From Herbiconiux sp. (lineage in GTDB: Bacteria; Actinomycetota; Actinomycetes; Actinomycetales; Microbacteriaceae), in contig NZ_JAHFUY010000037.1 of the NCBI RefSeq assembly GCF_023264895.1, forward strand, positions 1 through 43,110: 43,110 bases of DNA, in the 5' to 3' direction. Below the pieces are notes generated by a model that saw only the letters and a list, made by a program, of their open reading frames with translations, was not told the origin of the DNA and made no database searches. Below are positions 21,266-30,411 of the stretch, piece by piece. A program made the position numbers and the translations under genes. How positions within the stretch are numbered: position 1 is the stretch's first letter; every line of letters starts with the position of its first letter.

Positions 21266-24200
21266 ATGCAGGCCACGAGCCCCTCGCTCATCGGGCGCGA
21301 GAACGACCTCGAGGCCCTCGTCGACGCCCTGCGCGAGGCGGAGGGCGGGTCGACCCGCGCCGTCGTGGTGAGCGGTGAGGCCGGGATCGGCAAGACCCGG
21401 CTGGTGGCGGAGTTCCTGCGGGTCGCCGGATCGGCCCCGCTCGTGCTCCGCGGACAGTGCGTCGACCTCGATCGCGACGCTCCGCCCTACGCTCCCATCG
21501 TCACGGCCGTGCGCGGGCTCGTCGCCGAGATCGGCGGCAGCGCGCTGCTCGACGCCGCGGGTCCGGCGCGTGACGCGCTCGCCGTGCTCGTGCCCGAGCT
21601 CTCGGACGACGGCGATGCTCCCAGCCGTGGCTCGGGCCAGAGCGCCGAGCGGCTCTTCGACGCCGTCGCGACCGCCCTCGAGACCGTCGCGGGAGCGCGG
21701 CCGCTCGTCGTCGTGATCGAGGACCTGCACTGGGCCGACCAGGCCACGCTCGGCCTGCTCAAGTTCCTGCTCCGCGTGCTCGAGCGGGCGCGCATCCTCT
21801 TCGTGGTCACCTACCGGAGCGACGAGCTGCGCCGCGGCCACGGGCTGCGCGGCTGGATCCCCGAGCTCGACCGCAACCGCCGGGTGAGTCGGCGCGAGCT
21901 CCCGCGCCTCAACCGCCGCCAGGTGCGACAGCTCACCACGGCCCTCCTCGGCCGGCCGCTCGACGCTCCGGGGCTCGACGCCATCTGCACCCGCACCGAC
22001 GGCGTGCCGTTCTTCATCGAGGAGATCGTGGGGTGCGACGTCGACTCGCTCGACTCGCTTCCCGACAACCTCCGCGACCTGCTGCTCGCGCGCTACGAGA
22101 CCCTGGGTGAACCGGCGCAGCGCCTCGTGCGGCTGCTCGCCGCCGGCGGGGTGCGGGTGGAGCACGAGCTGCTGGCCTCGGTGCAGATGTCGGTGGCCGC
22201 GCTCGCTCCCGCGTCCGGAATCGACGCTGCCGGAGTCGACGACGCCGCGCGCGAGGCCGTGGCGGCCAGGGTGCTCGTGGTCGACGACACGTCGTACTGC
22301 TTCCGGCACGCGCTCGTGCGCGAGGCCGTGCACGACGAACTGCTGCCGGGGGAGCGCATGCGCTTCCACGCCGCCTACGCCGAGGCGCTCGAGCAGCGGC
22401 AGAACGCGTCGAGCTTCGACGCCTCCGCGGTCTCCTACCACTGGATGGCGGCGCACAACCTGCGAGCCGCCTTCACCTCCTCGATCTCGGCCATGCGCGT
22501 CGCCCGCTCCTCGTTCGCCAACATCACCGCCGCCCAGCTCGGCGAGCGGGCGCTCGAGCTCTGGGATCAGGTCGCCGACGCGGCCGAGCTGGCGGAGCAG
22601 ACCCGCGTGGAGCTCCTCGCCGAGACCGCCTATGCGCTCCGCGACGCGGGTGAGAGCGGCCGCGCGGTGGCGCTCGTCGACGAGGCGCTCGCCCTCGAGA
22701 CCGAGCCGGCGGCCCGAGCGCGCCTGCTCCGGGGTCGCGCCTCGTTCCTCGCCAACCTCGGCCAGACGGGCTCGATCGAGCTCCTGCGTGAGGCCCTCGA
22801 CCTGCTCCGGCCCGCCGAGGGGGAGCTCATCACGGCGAGCGTGCTGCGGGCGAACGTCCTCGGGGAGCTCTCGGCCAGGCTCATGCTCGAGGCCTGCTTC
22901 GACGAGGCGATCGCCACCGCCGATGCGGCGTTCGCCGAGGCGGAGGCCGTGTCGTCCCGGGCACGCATGTCGGTGGCCGCCAACATCCGCGGCATCTCCC
23001 GTGTGCTCTCCGGTTCGATCGACGAGGGGCTCGGCGACCTCGCGCTCGCCGGTCGCCTCGCCGAGGGCAGCGACTCGGCCGTGCTCCGCCACCTCGTCAA
23101 CGAGTCGGATGCCTTCAACCAGCTCGGCGCGTTCGCCGACGCCGTGCGCATCGCCGAGTCGGGCGTGGAGCACGCGCGCCGCCGCGGCGTCGAGCGCACG
23201 TCGGGGGCGGCCCTCGCCTCCAACGTGGTGGCGCCCCTGTTCAGTCTGGGCGAGACCGCCAGGGCCACCGAGCTGCTCGACCGCGCGCTCGACCTCGACC
23301 CGCCCATCGGCTACAGCGCCCACCTCCGCCGGCTGAAGCTGCAGTCGACCCTCTGGGCGGGAGATGCTCCCCGCGCGGCCCAGCTCCTGCGCGGCTGGCG
23401 CTCCGAGCTCGGCCGCCAGCTGCGCATCGACACCCAGTCGCGCCTGGGCCTCGCCGCCGTGGCCGCCGAGATCGCGCTCGCCACCGGCGACATCGAGGCC
23501 GCCTGGCTCGAGTCCCGGGTGCTCCTCGAACCCGGCCACCGTCCCTTCCCGGCCTACGACCTCCCGCTGGCCGCCACGGCGGCCCGCGTGCTCGCCACGG
23601 CCCGCGCCGCGGGACTCCCTCGTGCGCTCGTCGAGCCACCACCGGCCGACGCCTCTGGCGCCGATACCGGTGTCGCCGTCACCGCCGCCGCCGCTGACGC
23701 CGATCCTGCGGACGATCCGCTCGAGCGCCTCCTGCGGTCGCGGCTCGACGCCTGCACCGGCTGGCCGACGGCCGCCACCTACCTGGCCCTGGTGGAGGCC
23801 GAACTCGGCGGACCGGCGGGAACGGGCGACGACCCCGGGCTGTGGGCGGCGGCGGTCCTGGCCGCCGAGGTGCCGACCGCCCCCGCACAGCTCGCGCCCT
23901 ACGCCCGGCTGCGCCACGCCGAGGCCCTCGCGAGCACCGGCGACCGCGACGGTGCACGCCTCGCCGCGACCGGTGCCCGTGCCGCCGCCGAGCGCATCCG
24001 CCTCGACCAGGTGGTGGCCTTCGTCGACGACCTCGAGCGCCGACTCGGCATCGCGCGGCTCTCCGGAGGCCGCGAGGTCTCCACCCCCGACGAGCTCACC
24101 GACCGGGAGCGCCAGGTGCTCGACCTCATCGCCCAGGGCCTCAGCAACCGGCAGGTCGCGGAGCGCCTCTTCATCAGCGCCAAGACCGTGAGCGTGCACG

Positions 24201-24301
24201 TCTCCAACGTGCTCCGCAAGACCGGCACGGCGAGCCGCACCGAAGCGGCCTTCCTCGCCCGCACGCTCCCGCCTTCGAGCGCGGCCGCGACCTCTCGCTG
24301 A
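21266..24301 (+). CDS. LAL-type LuxR-family regulator (AAA/STAND ATPase + HTH)
   Basis: A 1011-aa large ATP-binding regulator of the LuxR family. Walker A is GEAGIGKT (37-44) and a Walker B-like VVVIEDLHWADQ follows at about 149-160. The middle ~600 residues are Ala/Leu-rich helical pairs typical of TPR-like ligand-sensing domains. The C-terminal LuxR HTH runs LTDRERQVLDLIAQGLSNRQ ... LFISAKTVSVHVSNVLRKTG (about 945-990). Such proteins (MalT-like) are activators that bind inducer and ATP. Targets are unknown; the MFS gene directly downstream is the obvious candidate. ATG 21266 immediately follows the small gene, with AGGG as a weak ribosome site. The large open frames on the opposite strand are composition shadows. 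Confidence 0.9.
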   Translation: MQATSPSLIGRENDLEALVDALREAEGGSTRAVVVSGEAGIGKTRLVAEFLRVAGSAPLVLRGQCVDLDRDAPPYAPIVTAVRGLVAEIGGSALLDAAGPARDALAVLVPELSDDGDAPSRGSGQSAERLFDAVATALETVAGARPLVVVIEDLHWADQATLGLLKFLLRVLERARILFVVTYRSDELRRGHGLRGWIPELDRNRRVSRRELPRLNRRQVRQLTTALLGRPLDAPGLDAICTRTDGVPFFIEEIVGCDVDSLDSLPDNLRDLLLARYETLGEPAQRLVRLLAAGGVRVEHELLASVQMSVAALAPASGIDAAGVDDAAREAVAARVLVVDDTSYCFRHALVREAVHDELLPGERMRFHAAYAEALEQRQNASSFDASAVSYHWMAAHNLRAAFTSSISAMRVARSSFANITAAQLGERALELWDQVADAAELAEQTRVELLAETAYALRDAGESGRAVALVDEALALETEPAARARLLRGRASFLANLGQTGSIELLREALDLLRPAEGELITASVLRANVLGELSARLMLEACFDEAIATADAAFAEAEAVSSRARMSVAANIRGISRVLSGSIDEGLGDLALAGRLAEGSDSAVLRHLVNESDAFNQLGAFADAVRIAESGVEHARRRGVERTSGAALASNVVAPLFSLGETARATELLDRALDLDPPIGYSAHLRRLKLQSTLWAGDAPRAAQLLRGWRSELGRQLRIDTQSRLGLAAVAAEIALATGDIEAAWLESRVLLEPGHRPFPAYDLPLAATAARVLATARAAGLPRALVEPPPADASGADTGVAVTAAAADADPADDPLERLLRSRLDACTGWPTAATYLALVEAELGGPAGTGDDPGLWAAAVLAAEVPTAPAQLAPYARLRHAEALASTGDRDGARLAATGARAAAERIRLDQVVAFVDDLERRLGIARLSGGREVSTPDELTDRERQVLDLIAQGLSNRQVAERLFISAKTVSVHVSNVLRKTGTASRTEAAFLARTLPPSSAAATSR

Positions 24302-24366
24302 CCGAGTTCACGCGCCATTCATCCGCGCCGCTCGCGTCGGTCCTCCGCGTGGCCCATAATCCAGCC

Positions 24367-25920
24367 ATGGCCGAAACCCGCATGCAGCACCTGCTCGACG
24401 GCCTGCGGTTCGGTGCGGGGCACCGCCGGGTCTGGCTGCTGTCGTGCCTCGGCATCATGCTCGACGGCTTCGACTTCTTCGTCATGGGGGTCGCCATCCC
24501 GCTCATCGTGGCGGAGTGGTCGACCAGCCCCCTCGAGACCGGCCTCATCAGCTCGGCCGCCATCCTGGGCGCCATCCTCGGTGCGGCGGTCATGGGCCCG
24601 CTCTCGGACCGCATCGGCCGCCGGCTCGCCTTCCGCATCGACCTCGCCCTCTTCGTGGTCTTCGCCCTCGCCTCCGCCCTCGCCCCCGGCGTCTGGTGGC
24701 TCATCGCCTTCCGCTTCCTGCTGGGGGTCGGCATCGGGGCCGACTACCCGATCAGCGCGAGCTACGTCTCGGAGATCGCTCCCCGCCGCCTCCGCGAGCG
24801 CCTGCTCATCGGCGCCTTCAGCTTCCAGGCCGTCGGTCAGCTGCTCGGCGCCCTCGTGGGGCTGCTCGTGCTCACGCTCGATCCCTCGCCCGACGCGTGG
24901 CGCTGGATGCTCGCCGCCGGCGTCGTGCCGGCCGTCGTCATCGTCATCCTCCGCCGCGGGGTCCCGGAGAGTCCGCTCTGGCTCGCCTCGACCGCCCGCT
25001 ACGAGGAGGCGGCCCGCTCGCTCCAGGTCTTCGCCGGGCGCCGGGTCGAGATCGAGGAGGTCCTGCTCGAAGAAGCCCCACCCGCAGACCCTGCCGACAG
25101 CACCCGTGTCGACAGCACCCGTGTCGAGGACGCCCGGCGTGCGGACACTCCCGCCGGCATCGCCTCGGCCGCCCTCGCCCGCGGCGAGGCCACCGCACTG
25201 CCCATGCCGGCCCCCGTCATCTCGGGCGTCGTGCGACCCGCGGATGCCGCGCGCGACATCCCGAAGCGGTCGCTGTTCTCGAAGCCGCTCCGCCGTGCGA
25301 CCGTGCTCACGAGCGTGCCCTGGTTCTTCATGGACATCGCCACCTACGGCGTCGGCGTCTTCACGCCCACGATCATCGCGTCGATCGCCATCTCCTCCGC
25401 CAACAGCGACAAGGTGGTGAGCGCCGACATCATCTCGACCGAGGGGGCCGCCTTCCTCGACGTCTTCCTGGTGATCGGATTCGTCGCCGCCCTCCTGCTC
25501 GTGCGACGCCTCGGCCTCCTCACGATGCAGGTCGGCGGCTTCGTCGTGATGGCGGCGGGACTCGTGGTGCTCGCCTTCAGCCTCCTCCTGCCGCAGGACT
25601 CGGCGCTGCAGCTGGGCATCGTGTTCCTCGGCTTCGCCGCCTTCAACCTGTTCATGAACGCGGGCCCGAACTCCACCACCTTCGCCCTGCCCACCGTGGC
25701 CTTCGACACGATCTCCCGGGGCGCGGGTGCCGGGTTCGCGGCGGCGGCCGGCAAGGCGGGGGCCGCGATCGGCGTGTTCGCGTTCCCGCTCCTGCAGGCC
25801 GCCGTGGGGCTGTTCACCACCCTGCTCGTCATCGCCGTCGGCTGCGTCGTCGCCGCGGTCGTCACCTTCGCGCTCGGGCGCCGCATCCTCAGGACGCACT
25901 CCGCGTCGGCTCGCCCCTGA
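24367..25920 (+). CDS. MFS transporter with long variable cytoplasmic loop
   Basis: A 517-aa permease with 12 hydrophobic helices in two halves. Its signature regions are LDGFDFFVMGVAIPLIV (TM1), GPLSDRIGRRLAFR (loop 2-3) and GVGIGADYPISASYVSEIAPRR-like segment in TM4, the pattern of the sugar/aromatic-acid/phosphate-type MFS group. The loop between helices 6 and 7 is long (~80 residues) and contains a tandem duplication of VDSTR, encoded by a repeated GTCGACAGCACCCGT unit near 25110. CATAAT lies six bases before ATG 24367 with no ribosome site, so it seems leaderless; the longer upstream frame is not supported. The 3' end overlaps the opposite hydrolase gene by 32 bases. Substrate unknown. 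Confidence 0.87.
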   Translation: MAETRMQHLLDGLRFGAGHRRVWLLSCLGIMLDGFDFFVMGVAIPLIVAEWSTSPLETGLISSAAILGAILGAAVMGPLSDRIGRRLAFRIDLALFVVFALASALAPGVWWLIAFRFLLGVGIGADYPISASYVSEIAPRRLRERLLIGAFSFQAVGQLLGALVGLLVLTLDPSPDAWRWMLAAGVVPAVVIVILRRGVPESPLWLASTARYEEAARSLQVFAGRRVEIEEVLLEEAPPADPADSTRVDSTRVEDARRADTPAGIASAALARGEATALPMPAPVISGVVRPADAARDIPKRSLFSKPLRRATVLTSVPWFFMDIATYGVGVFTPTIIASIAISSANSDKVVSADIISTEGAAFLDVFLVIGFVAALLLVRRLGLLTMQVGGFVVMAAGLVVLAFSLLLPQDSALQLGIVFLGFAAFNLFMNAGPNSTTFALPTVAFDTISRGAGAGFAAAAGKAGAAIGVFAFPLLQAAVGLFTTLLVIAVGCVVAAVVTFALGRRILRTHSASARP

Positions 25921-26818
25921 GCACGTGCGCCCCGAGCGCGTCGAGCACCTCACCCGGAGCCTCGATGTGGCCGAAGTGCCCGGCCCGGCCGAGCACTCGC
26001 GTGACCGCTCCCGGCACGGTGCGTTCGAGCATCCGGTCGTCGTGCGCGGTCACGAACACGTCGCGGGAACCCCGCACCGAGACCACCCGGCAGCTGATGT
26101 CCGCCCACGCCTCAGCCGGCTGGTAGTCGGCCGCCGCACGCGCGGCCGCGGCGAACGCGGCGGGTCGCACCTCGTCGGCGAGAGTCACGAGCACGGCGGA
26201 GGAGACCCGTGACGGCTCCGCGAACAGCGGCGCGAAGACCGCGCGCAGCAGGTGCAGCCGCCGGAGCCCGGCGAGCAGGGCCGCGGTGACCCGGCCGGAG
26301 GGCGACAGGCGGGCCAGCGTGGCCATCACGGCGCGGAGCGCCACATAGGGAGCCACGAGGTGAAGACCACGAAGCGGATGCCTCGACGCCTCGGCCACGT
26401 CGAAGGTGGTGGGGGAGACGAGCCCCACCGCGCGCGTCGCGGCCGGCTCGATGGCCGCGAGGTGGAGTGCGATGACGCCTCCCAGCGAGTGCCCCACCGC
26501 ACGCCAGCGCGCGTAGCCGAGGGAGCGCAGCACCTCCGCGACGGCCCGCCCGTAGCCGTCGACCGAGAGGTCGTGCGCCGGGAGCGGGCTCTCCCCCCAG
26601 CCCGGCAGATCGAGCAGCACGATGTCGCGGGGGAGCACGTGTCGTCGCATCGCCTCCTCGAGGAGCGGGAGCCAGGTCGTCCACGACCCGGCCGCACCGT
26701 GCAGGAGCACGAGGGCCTCGGCGTCCTTCCGGGAGTCCGTCGCCGAGCGCCGGAAGCGCACGGCGACGGATCCGAGCCGCGTCGGCACGCGCACGTGCTC
26801 GAAGTCGTCCGGATCCAT
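25889..26818 (-). CDS. alpha/beta hydrolase
   Basis: A 309-aa alpha/beta-hydrolase-fold protein. The oxyanion region is LVLLHGAAGSWTTW (37-49), the nucleophile elbow is GHSLGG with Ser111, a likely acid lies in SVRGSRDVFV (~Asp255), and the catalytic His is in GRAGHFGHIEAP (~284). There is no signal peptide. It could be an esterase, lipase or C-C hydrolase; the class cannot be told from motifs. Its 3' end overlaps the convergent MFS gene by 32 bases, meaning the last ten codons of each are encoded on both strands. Confidence 0.85.
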   Translation of the reverse strand: MDPDDFEHVRVPTRLGSVAVRFRRSATDSRKDAEALVLLHGAAGSWTTWLPLLEEAMRRHVLPRDIVLLDLPGWGESPLPAHDLSVDGYGRAVAEVLRSLGYARWRAVGHSLGGVIALHLAAIEPAATRAVGLVSPTTFDVAEASRHPLRGLHLVAPYVALRAVMATLARLSPSGRVTAALLAGLRRLHLLRAVFAPLFAEPSRVSSAVLVTLADEVRPAAFAAAARAAADYQPAEAWADISCRVVSVRGSRDVFVTAHDDRMLERTVPGAVTRVLGRAGHFGHIEAPGEVLDALGAHVLRGEPTRSAS

Positions 26819-26895
26819 ACCGGTGGTTCGGAGCGGCGGGTCGGTCCGGATGGAACCGACTACCCTCGAGAGGAACGAAAACGATCGGAGCCGGG

Positions 26896-27666
26896 TTGCG
26901 ACGTGCTGTGGGCATCGCGCGACTCGCGATCGCCGCGATCGGTGCCGTGGCCCTCGTCTTCGACTTCGACTACGTCCTCGGCTTCAGCACGTTCTCCACC
27001 GTCAACTACTTCAGCTACTTCACGTTCCAGAGCAACCTCCTGAACGTCGTCGTGCTCGCCGCCTCGGGCGTGCTGCTCCTGCGGGGCCACGTCGTCGGCC
27101 GATTCCTCGTGAGCCTGCGCGCGATGACCATCTGTTACGTCGTCGTCTCCGGCATCGTGTTCGGCCTCATCGTGTCGCAGGCCGGCAGCCACAACTACCG
27201 CATCGACGTGCCCTGGCCGAGCCAGGTGCTGCACTTCTACCTGCCGCCGCTCGTGGTGGCCGACTGGCTGATCGGCGTGGGCCGGGTGCGACTGCGCTGG
27301 CGCACGGTCGCCGTCGTGCTCGCCTTCCCTGTGGTCTGGGGCGTCTTCACCCTCATCCGCGGAGCCGAGGTGGGCTGGTACCCCTACTTCTTCCTCGATC
27401 CCGCCCAGGTGAGCGGACCGCTCGAGTTCGCGCTCTACTCGGGCATCGCGCTCGGGCTGTTCTCCGGGCTGATGGCGCTGCTCGTGCTGCTCAGCCGGCG
27501 TCGCCCGTGGGCGTCGTCGTGGGGGAGGGCGTCGCGACCAGAGCGGGATCCAGGTACGGCTCGAGGGTCTGCAGAGCCGCCTGCAGGAACTCCTGATCGC
27601 TCTGCTTCAGCACCACGGGAACATCGTCCGCAGCCGTCAGACCGATCAGGATCGGCTGTCCGGTAG
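26896..27666 (+). CDS. Pr6Pr-type (FAR-17a/AIG1-like) membrane protein
   Basis: A 256-aa protein with about six transmembrane helices in the first ~200 residues. Typical elements are NYFSYFTFQSNLLNVVVL in helix 2, LRAMTICYVVVSGIVFG, a conserved HFYLPPLVVADW segment with a His, and RGAEVGWYPYFFLDP. This fits the Pr6Pr family of uncharacterised membrane proteins (possible hydrolases with Thr/His active residues). The start is TTG 26896 after CGGAG. From about residue 199 the remaining ~58 residues are Arg/Pro/Ser-rich and lie entirely antisense to the amine oxidase 3' end, so this tail may be a read-through extension of a shorter original gene. Confidence 0.75.
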   Translation: MRRAVGIARLAIAAIGAVALVFDFDYVLGFSTFSTVNYFSYFTFQSNLLNVVVLAASGVLLLRGHVVGRFLVSLRAMTICYVVVSGIVFGLIVSQAGSHNYRIDVPWPSQVLHFYLPPLVVADWLIGVGRVRLRWRTVAVVLAFPVVWGVFTLIRGAEVGWYPYFFLDPAQVSGPLEFALYSGIALGLFSGLMALLVLLSRRRPWASSWGRASRPERDPGTARGSAEPPAGTPDRSASAPREHRPQPSDRSGSAVR

Positions 27667-28951
27667 CCGGCAGCAGGTTGATCCACTCGGCGATCTCGGA
27701 GGTCTCGTCGAAGACGGACAGCACGGTCGCCTCGGTCGACCAGAACGGCTCGTCGAACCGCAGCCAGAGCTGCTCGAGCGAGCCCATGCCGAGCTCCTCG
27801 ATGGCGGCGGCGGTGGGCGCAGGCAGCTCGGGCGAGAACTCGATCGTGCCGGCCTTCAGCACCCCGATCGGCACGGTCACCACCACGCGGTCCATCGAGA
27901 GCGACTCGCCCGTGCCCAGGCGCACGCTCGCGCCCGCGTCGTTGTGCGAGATCCGGATGACGGTGCTCGAGAGCAGCACGTCGACATCGTCGAGCGAGGC
28001 GGTCACCACGGTGTCGAGGCCGCCCACCACGAGGCCCGTCCCGTCGACGAGCCCCGTGCGGTCGAGTCCGTAGCTCGCCGAGAGCTCGAACGGGCTCGAA
28101 CCGTAGCGGCTCGCCACCGTGGTCTCGAGGTAGTGCACGAGCTCGTCGGCGGGTGACACGCCCTGGGCGCCCGGCTCGGCGGGCAGCGCGTCGGCGCCCG
28201 ACGCCGAGAGGGCGGAGGCGAGAGACGTGTCGGTCGGCTGCGCCCTGGCCCAGGCGACCGCCTTCGCCACCGCATCCGGACCCACCGTGCTCGGCGGCAC
28301 GACGATCCCTGAGGCGGTGCGCGCCTGGCGGGACGCGTCGAGTGAGATCGTGCCCACGTCGTTGATGCGCAGCAGCTCCTCGAGCCCGTCGGCCGAGACG
28401 GATGCCGAGCCCAGCTCCACGGGGAACGGCCAGCCGTCGTCGTCCCGGGTGTCGATGCGCCCGCCCACGCGGTCCCGCGCCTCGATGACGACGACCTCGA
28501 AGCCCTGCTCCGCCAGGATCCGTGCCGCCGTCGCTCCGGCGAGGCCCGCTCCGACGATGCCGATGCGCTCCTCGGGATCGGCCACCGCCGCCACCCGGGC
28601 CGCGACCGACTCGCCGGACGCTGCGGCGCCCACGACGGTGCCCGCGAACTCGGTCGAGGTCGCCTCGCCGGCGAAGAACAGGCGGTTGCCCACGGTCTCC
28701 CTGAGCGTCGTGCGCGACGCCGGGGTGGCTCCCACGGGTGTCGTGCTGAAGGAGCCGAGGGCGAACGGGTCGTCGGCCCAGGCGCTCCGGGCGAAGGCCG
28801 CGGGGTTCGGCACGGGGCCCGTGGGCAGCTCGGTCGGGGTGATCGAGGGCGAGGGCACCGGGCGCGGGGCATCGGGCGTGCAGGCCGCGAGCGCCGAGAG
28901 CGAGAGGGCCGAGACGGCCCCCGCCAGGAAGGTGCGTCGCGCGATTGCCAC
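27491..28951 (-). CDS. secreted FAD-dependent amine oxidase with circularly permuted sequence order
   Basis: A 486-aa exported flavoenzyme. The N-terminus has twin arginines (ARRTFLAG, residues 4-11) and a lipobox LAAC (Cys24), so it is probably a Tat-exported lipoprotein. The dinucleotide-binding motif GIVGAGLAGATAAR with VVVIEARDRVGGR lies at ~131-165 instead of at the start. In front of it, residues 58-120 hold WADDPFALGSFS, NRLFFAGEATS and GTVVGAAASGESVA, which in ordinary monoamine-oxidase-type enzymes form the C-terminal FAD-binding segment. The real C-terminus ends with the middle-domain sequence (LEPYLDPALVATP) and has no second copy. Hence a circular permutation, not a duplication. 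Start GTG 28951. Substrate unknown. Confidence 0.85.
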   Translation of the reverse strand: MAIARRTFLAGAVSALSLSALAACTPDAPRPVPSPSITPTELPTGPVPNPAAFARSAWADDPFALGSFSTTPVGATPASRTTLRETVGNRLFFAGEATSTEFAGTVVGAAASGESVAARVAAVADPEERIGIVGAGLAGATAARILAEQGFEVVVIEARDRVGGRIDTRDDDGWPFPVELGSASVSADGLEELLRINDVGTISLDASRQARTASGIVVPPSTVGPDAVAKAVAWARAQPTDTSLASALSASGADALPAEPGAQGVSPADELVHYLETTVASRYGSSPFELSASYGLDRTGLVDGTGLVVGGLDTVVTASLDDVDVLLSSTVIRISHNDAGASVRLGTGESLSMDRVVVTVPIGVLKAGTIEFSPELPAPTAAAIEELGMGSLEQLWLRFDEPFWSTEATVLSVFDETSEIAEWINLLPATGQPILIGLTAADDVPVVLKQSDQEFLQAALQTLEPYLDPALVATPSPTTTPTGDAG

Positions 28952-29067
28952 TGTCTGCGGTGCCGTCTCTCGATCGGGGACGATCGGGGAGGCCGATCAC
29001 CTCCACGTTAGCGGGCGATCCCCGATTCCGCGTCGGCGCGTCCGCCGATCGCTGGGATGATGGGCAG

Positions 29068-29538
29068 ATGATCGCCGTCGAACTCGCCAGGGCCCTCCGC
29101 ACAGCGGGCCTGCGCTGGCACCCGCGCTCGGGCGACGCCTTCGTGATCGAGACGCTCGAGCGGGCGGGGGAGTCGGGCGCCGCGGGCGAGGTGTTCACCG
29201 TGAGCGAGATGACGGCCGAGGTGCACGAGTTCCCGTCCGGCACCCTGATCGGCTTCAACGGCACGACGGAGTGGGCGCTCGACTCCGTCGACCTCGCCGA
29301 CACCCTCTGGCTCCCGCGCGAGGATCAGCTGCGCGAGATCCTGCGCGACGGCTTCCGTTCGCTGACCGCGGAACAGCTGCCGGGGGAGCCGGGCGAGGAG
29401 TCCTTCACGCTCTACGTCGTGACCGCCCTGATCCGCGGCCGTTCGCGCCGGTTCGAGGCCGAGAGCGCCGTCGACGCCTACGCGGAGGCCGTGCTCGATC
29501 TCATCGTGCAGAGCCTCGTGGCTGACGAGGACGACTGA
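29068..29538 (+). CDS. conserved-looking hypothetical protein (156 aa)
   Basis: A soluble acidic protein of 156 aa starting MIAVELARALRTAGLRWHPR and containing GDAFVIE, VFTVSEMTAEVHEFPSGTLI, FNGTTEWALDSVD and LWLPREDQLREIL. I recall very similar Microbacteriaceae proteins often labelled 'pilus assembly protein CpaE', a label not supported by any ATPase motif here; I therefore give no function. Start ATG 29068 is chosen because GATGAT lies exactly six bases upstream and the sequence before it is the divergent control region of the amine oxidase. It ends 42 bases before the aldo/keto reductase, possibly co-regulated. Confidence 0.7.
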   Translation: MIAVELARALRTAGLRWHPRSGDAFVIETLERAGESGAAGEVFTVSEMTAEVHEFPSGTLIGFNGTTEWALDSVDLADTLWLPREDQLREILRDGFRSLTAEQLPGEPGEESFTLYVVTALIRGRSRRFEAESAVDAYAEAVLDLIVQSLVADEDD

Positions 29539-29580
29539 TCTCCCGCCCTCCCGGAGGCACGTCGGAATAGGCTGGAGGAC

Positions 29581-30411
29581 ATGACGGAAAACGCAGTCCC
29601 CACGGTCGGCCTCAACAACGGCACCCAGATCCCCCAGCTCGGCTTCGGCGTGTTCAAGGTCGATCCCGACAAGACCAATCGCATCGTGCGCGACGCCCTC
29701 GACGTCGGCTACCGCCACCTCGACACCGCGAAGATCTACCACAACGAGGAGGGCGTGGGACACGCCGTCAAGGAGTCCGGCATCGACCGCGGCGACCTCT
29801 TCATCACCACGAAGCTGTGGAACGACGACCAGACCGACGCGCTCACCGCCTTCGACAAGAGCCTCGCGCGGCTCGGCACCGACTACGTCGACCTCTACCT
29901 CATCCACTGGCCCACCCCGGAGAAGGACACCTACCTCGACGCCTGGCGCTCGCTCGAGAAGATCCTCGAGTCGGGCCGTGCCAAGGCCATCGGCGTCTCG
30001 AACTTCAACATCGACCACCTCGAGCGGCTGATCGCCGAGACCGAGATCGTGCCGGCCGTCAACCAGGTCGAGCTGCACGTCGACTTCCAGCAGGCCGAGC
30101 TCCGCTCGTTCGCCGCCGAGAAGGGCATCGCCATCGAGGCGTGGGGCCCGCTCGGTCAGGGCAGGATCAACGACTCGCCCGAGCTCGCGGCCATCGCCGA
30201 GGCCCACGGCAAGTCGGTGCCGCAGACGATCATCCGCTGGCACCTCGACGTCGGCAACATCGTCATCCCGAAGAGCAACAACAAGGAGCGCATGGCCGAG
30301 AACTTCGACGTGCTCGACTTCTCGCTCTCCGCCGCCGAGATCGCCAGCATCGCGTCGCTCGATCGTGGGGCCGAGGGCCGCAACGGCAGCGACCCGCTCG
30401 AAGTCAACTAG
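29581..30411 (+). CDS. aldo/keto reductase (2,5-diketo-gluconate reductase-like)
   Basis: A 276-aa NADPH-dependent reductase of the AKR superfamily. The catalytic tetrad is complete: Asp48, Tyr53 (DTAKIYHNEE), Lys78 (TTKLW) and His109 (YLIHWP). Cofactor-binding elements include IPKSNNKERMAENFDV near the C-terminus. Length is normal for AKR5-type enzymes. ATG 29581 has GGAGG at 29574-29578, and TAGGCT (29568-29573) just before could be its -10. A hairpin just past the stop forms a terminator. Substrate unknown (aldehyde or ketone; sugar derivatives are typical). Confidence 0.93.
   Translation: MTENAVPTVGLNNGTQIPQLGFGVFKVDPDKTNRIVRDALDVGYRHLDTAKIYHNEEGVGHAVKESGIDRGDLFITTKLWNDDQTDALTAFDKSLARLGTDYVDLYLIHWPTPEKDTYLDAWRSLEKILESGRAKAIGVSNFNIDHLERLIAETEIVPAVNQVELHVDFQQAELRSFAAEKGIAIEAWGPLGQGRINDSPELAAIAEAHGKSVPQTIIRWHLDVGNIVIPKSNNKERMAENFDVLDFSLSAAEIASIASLDRGAEGRNGSDPLEVN

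Noticed and set aside
20987-24199. 1070-aa open frame on the minus strand
   Set aside because: It is fully antisense to the LAL regulator, Gly/Arg/Glu-rich without motifs, and explained by GC-rich codon bias.
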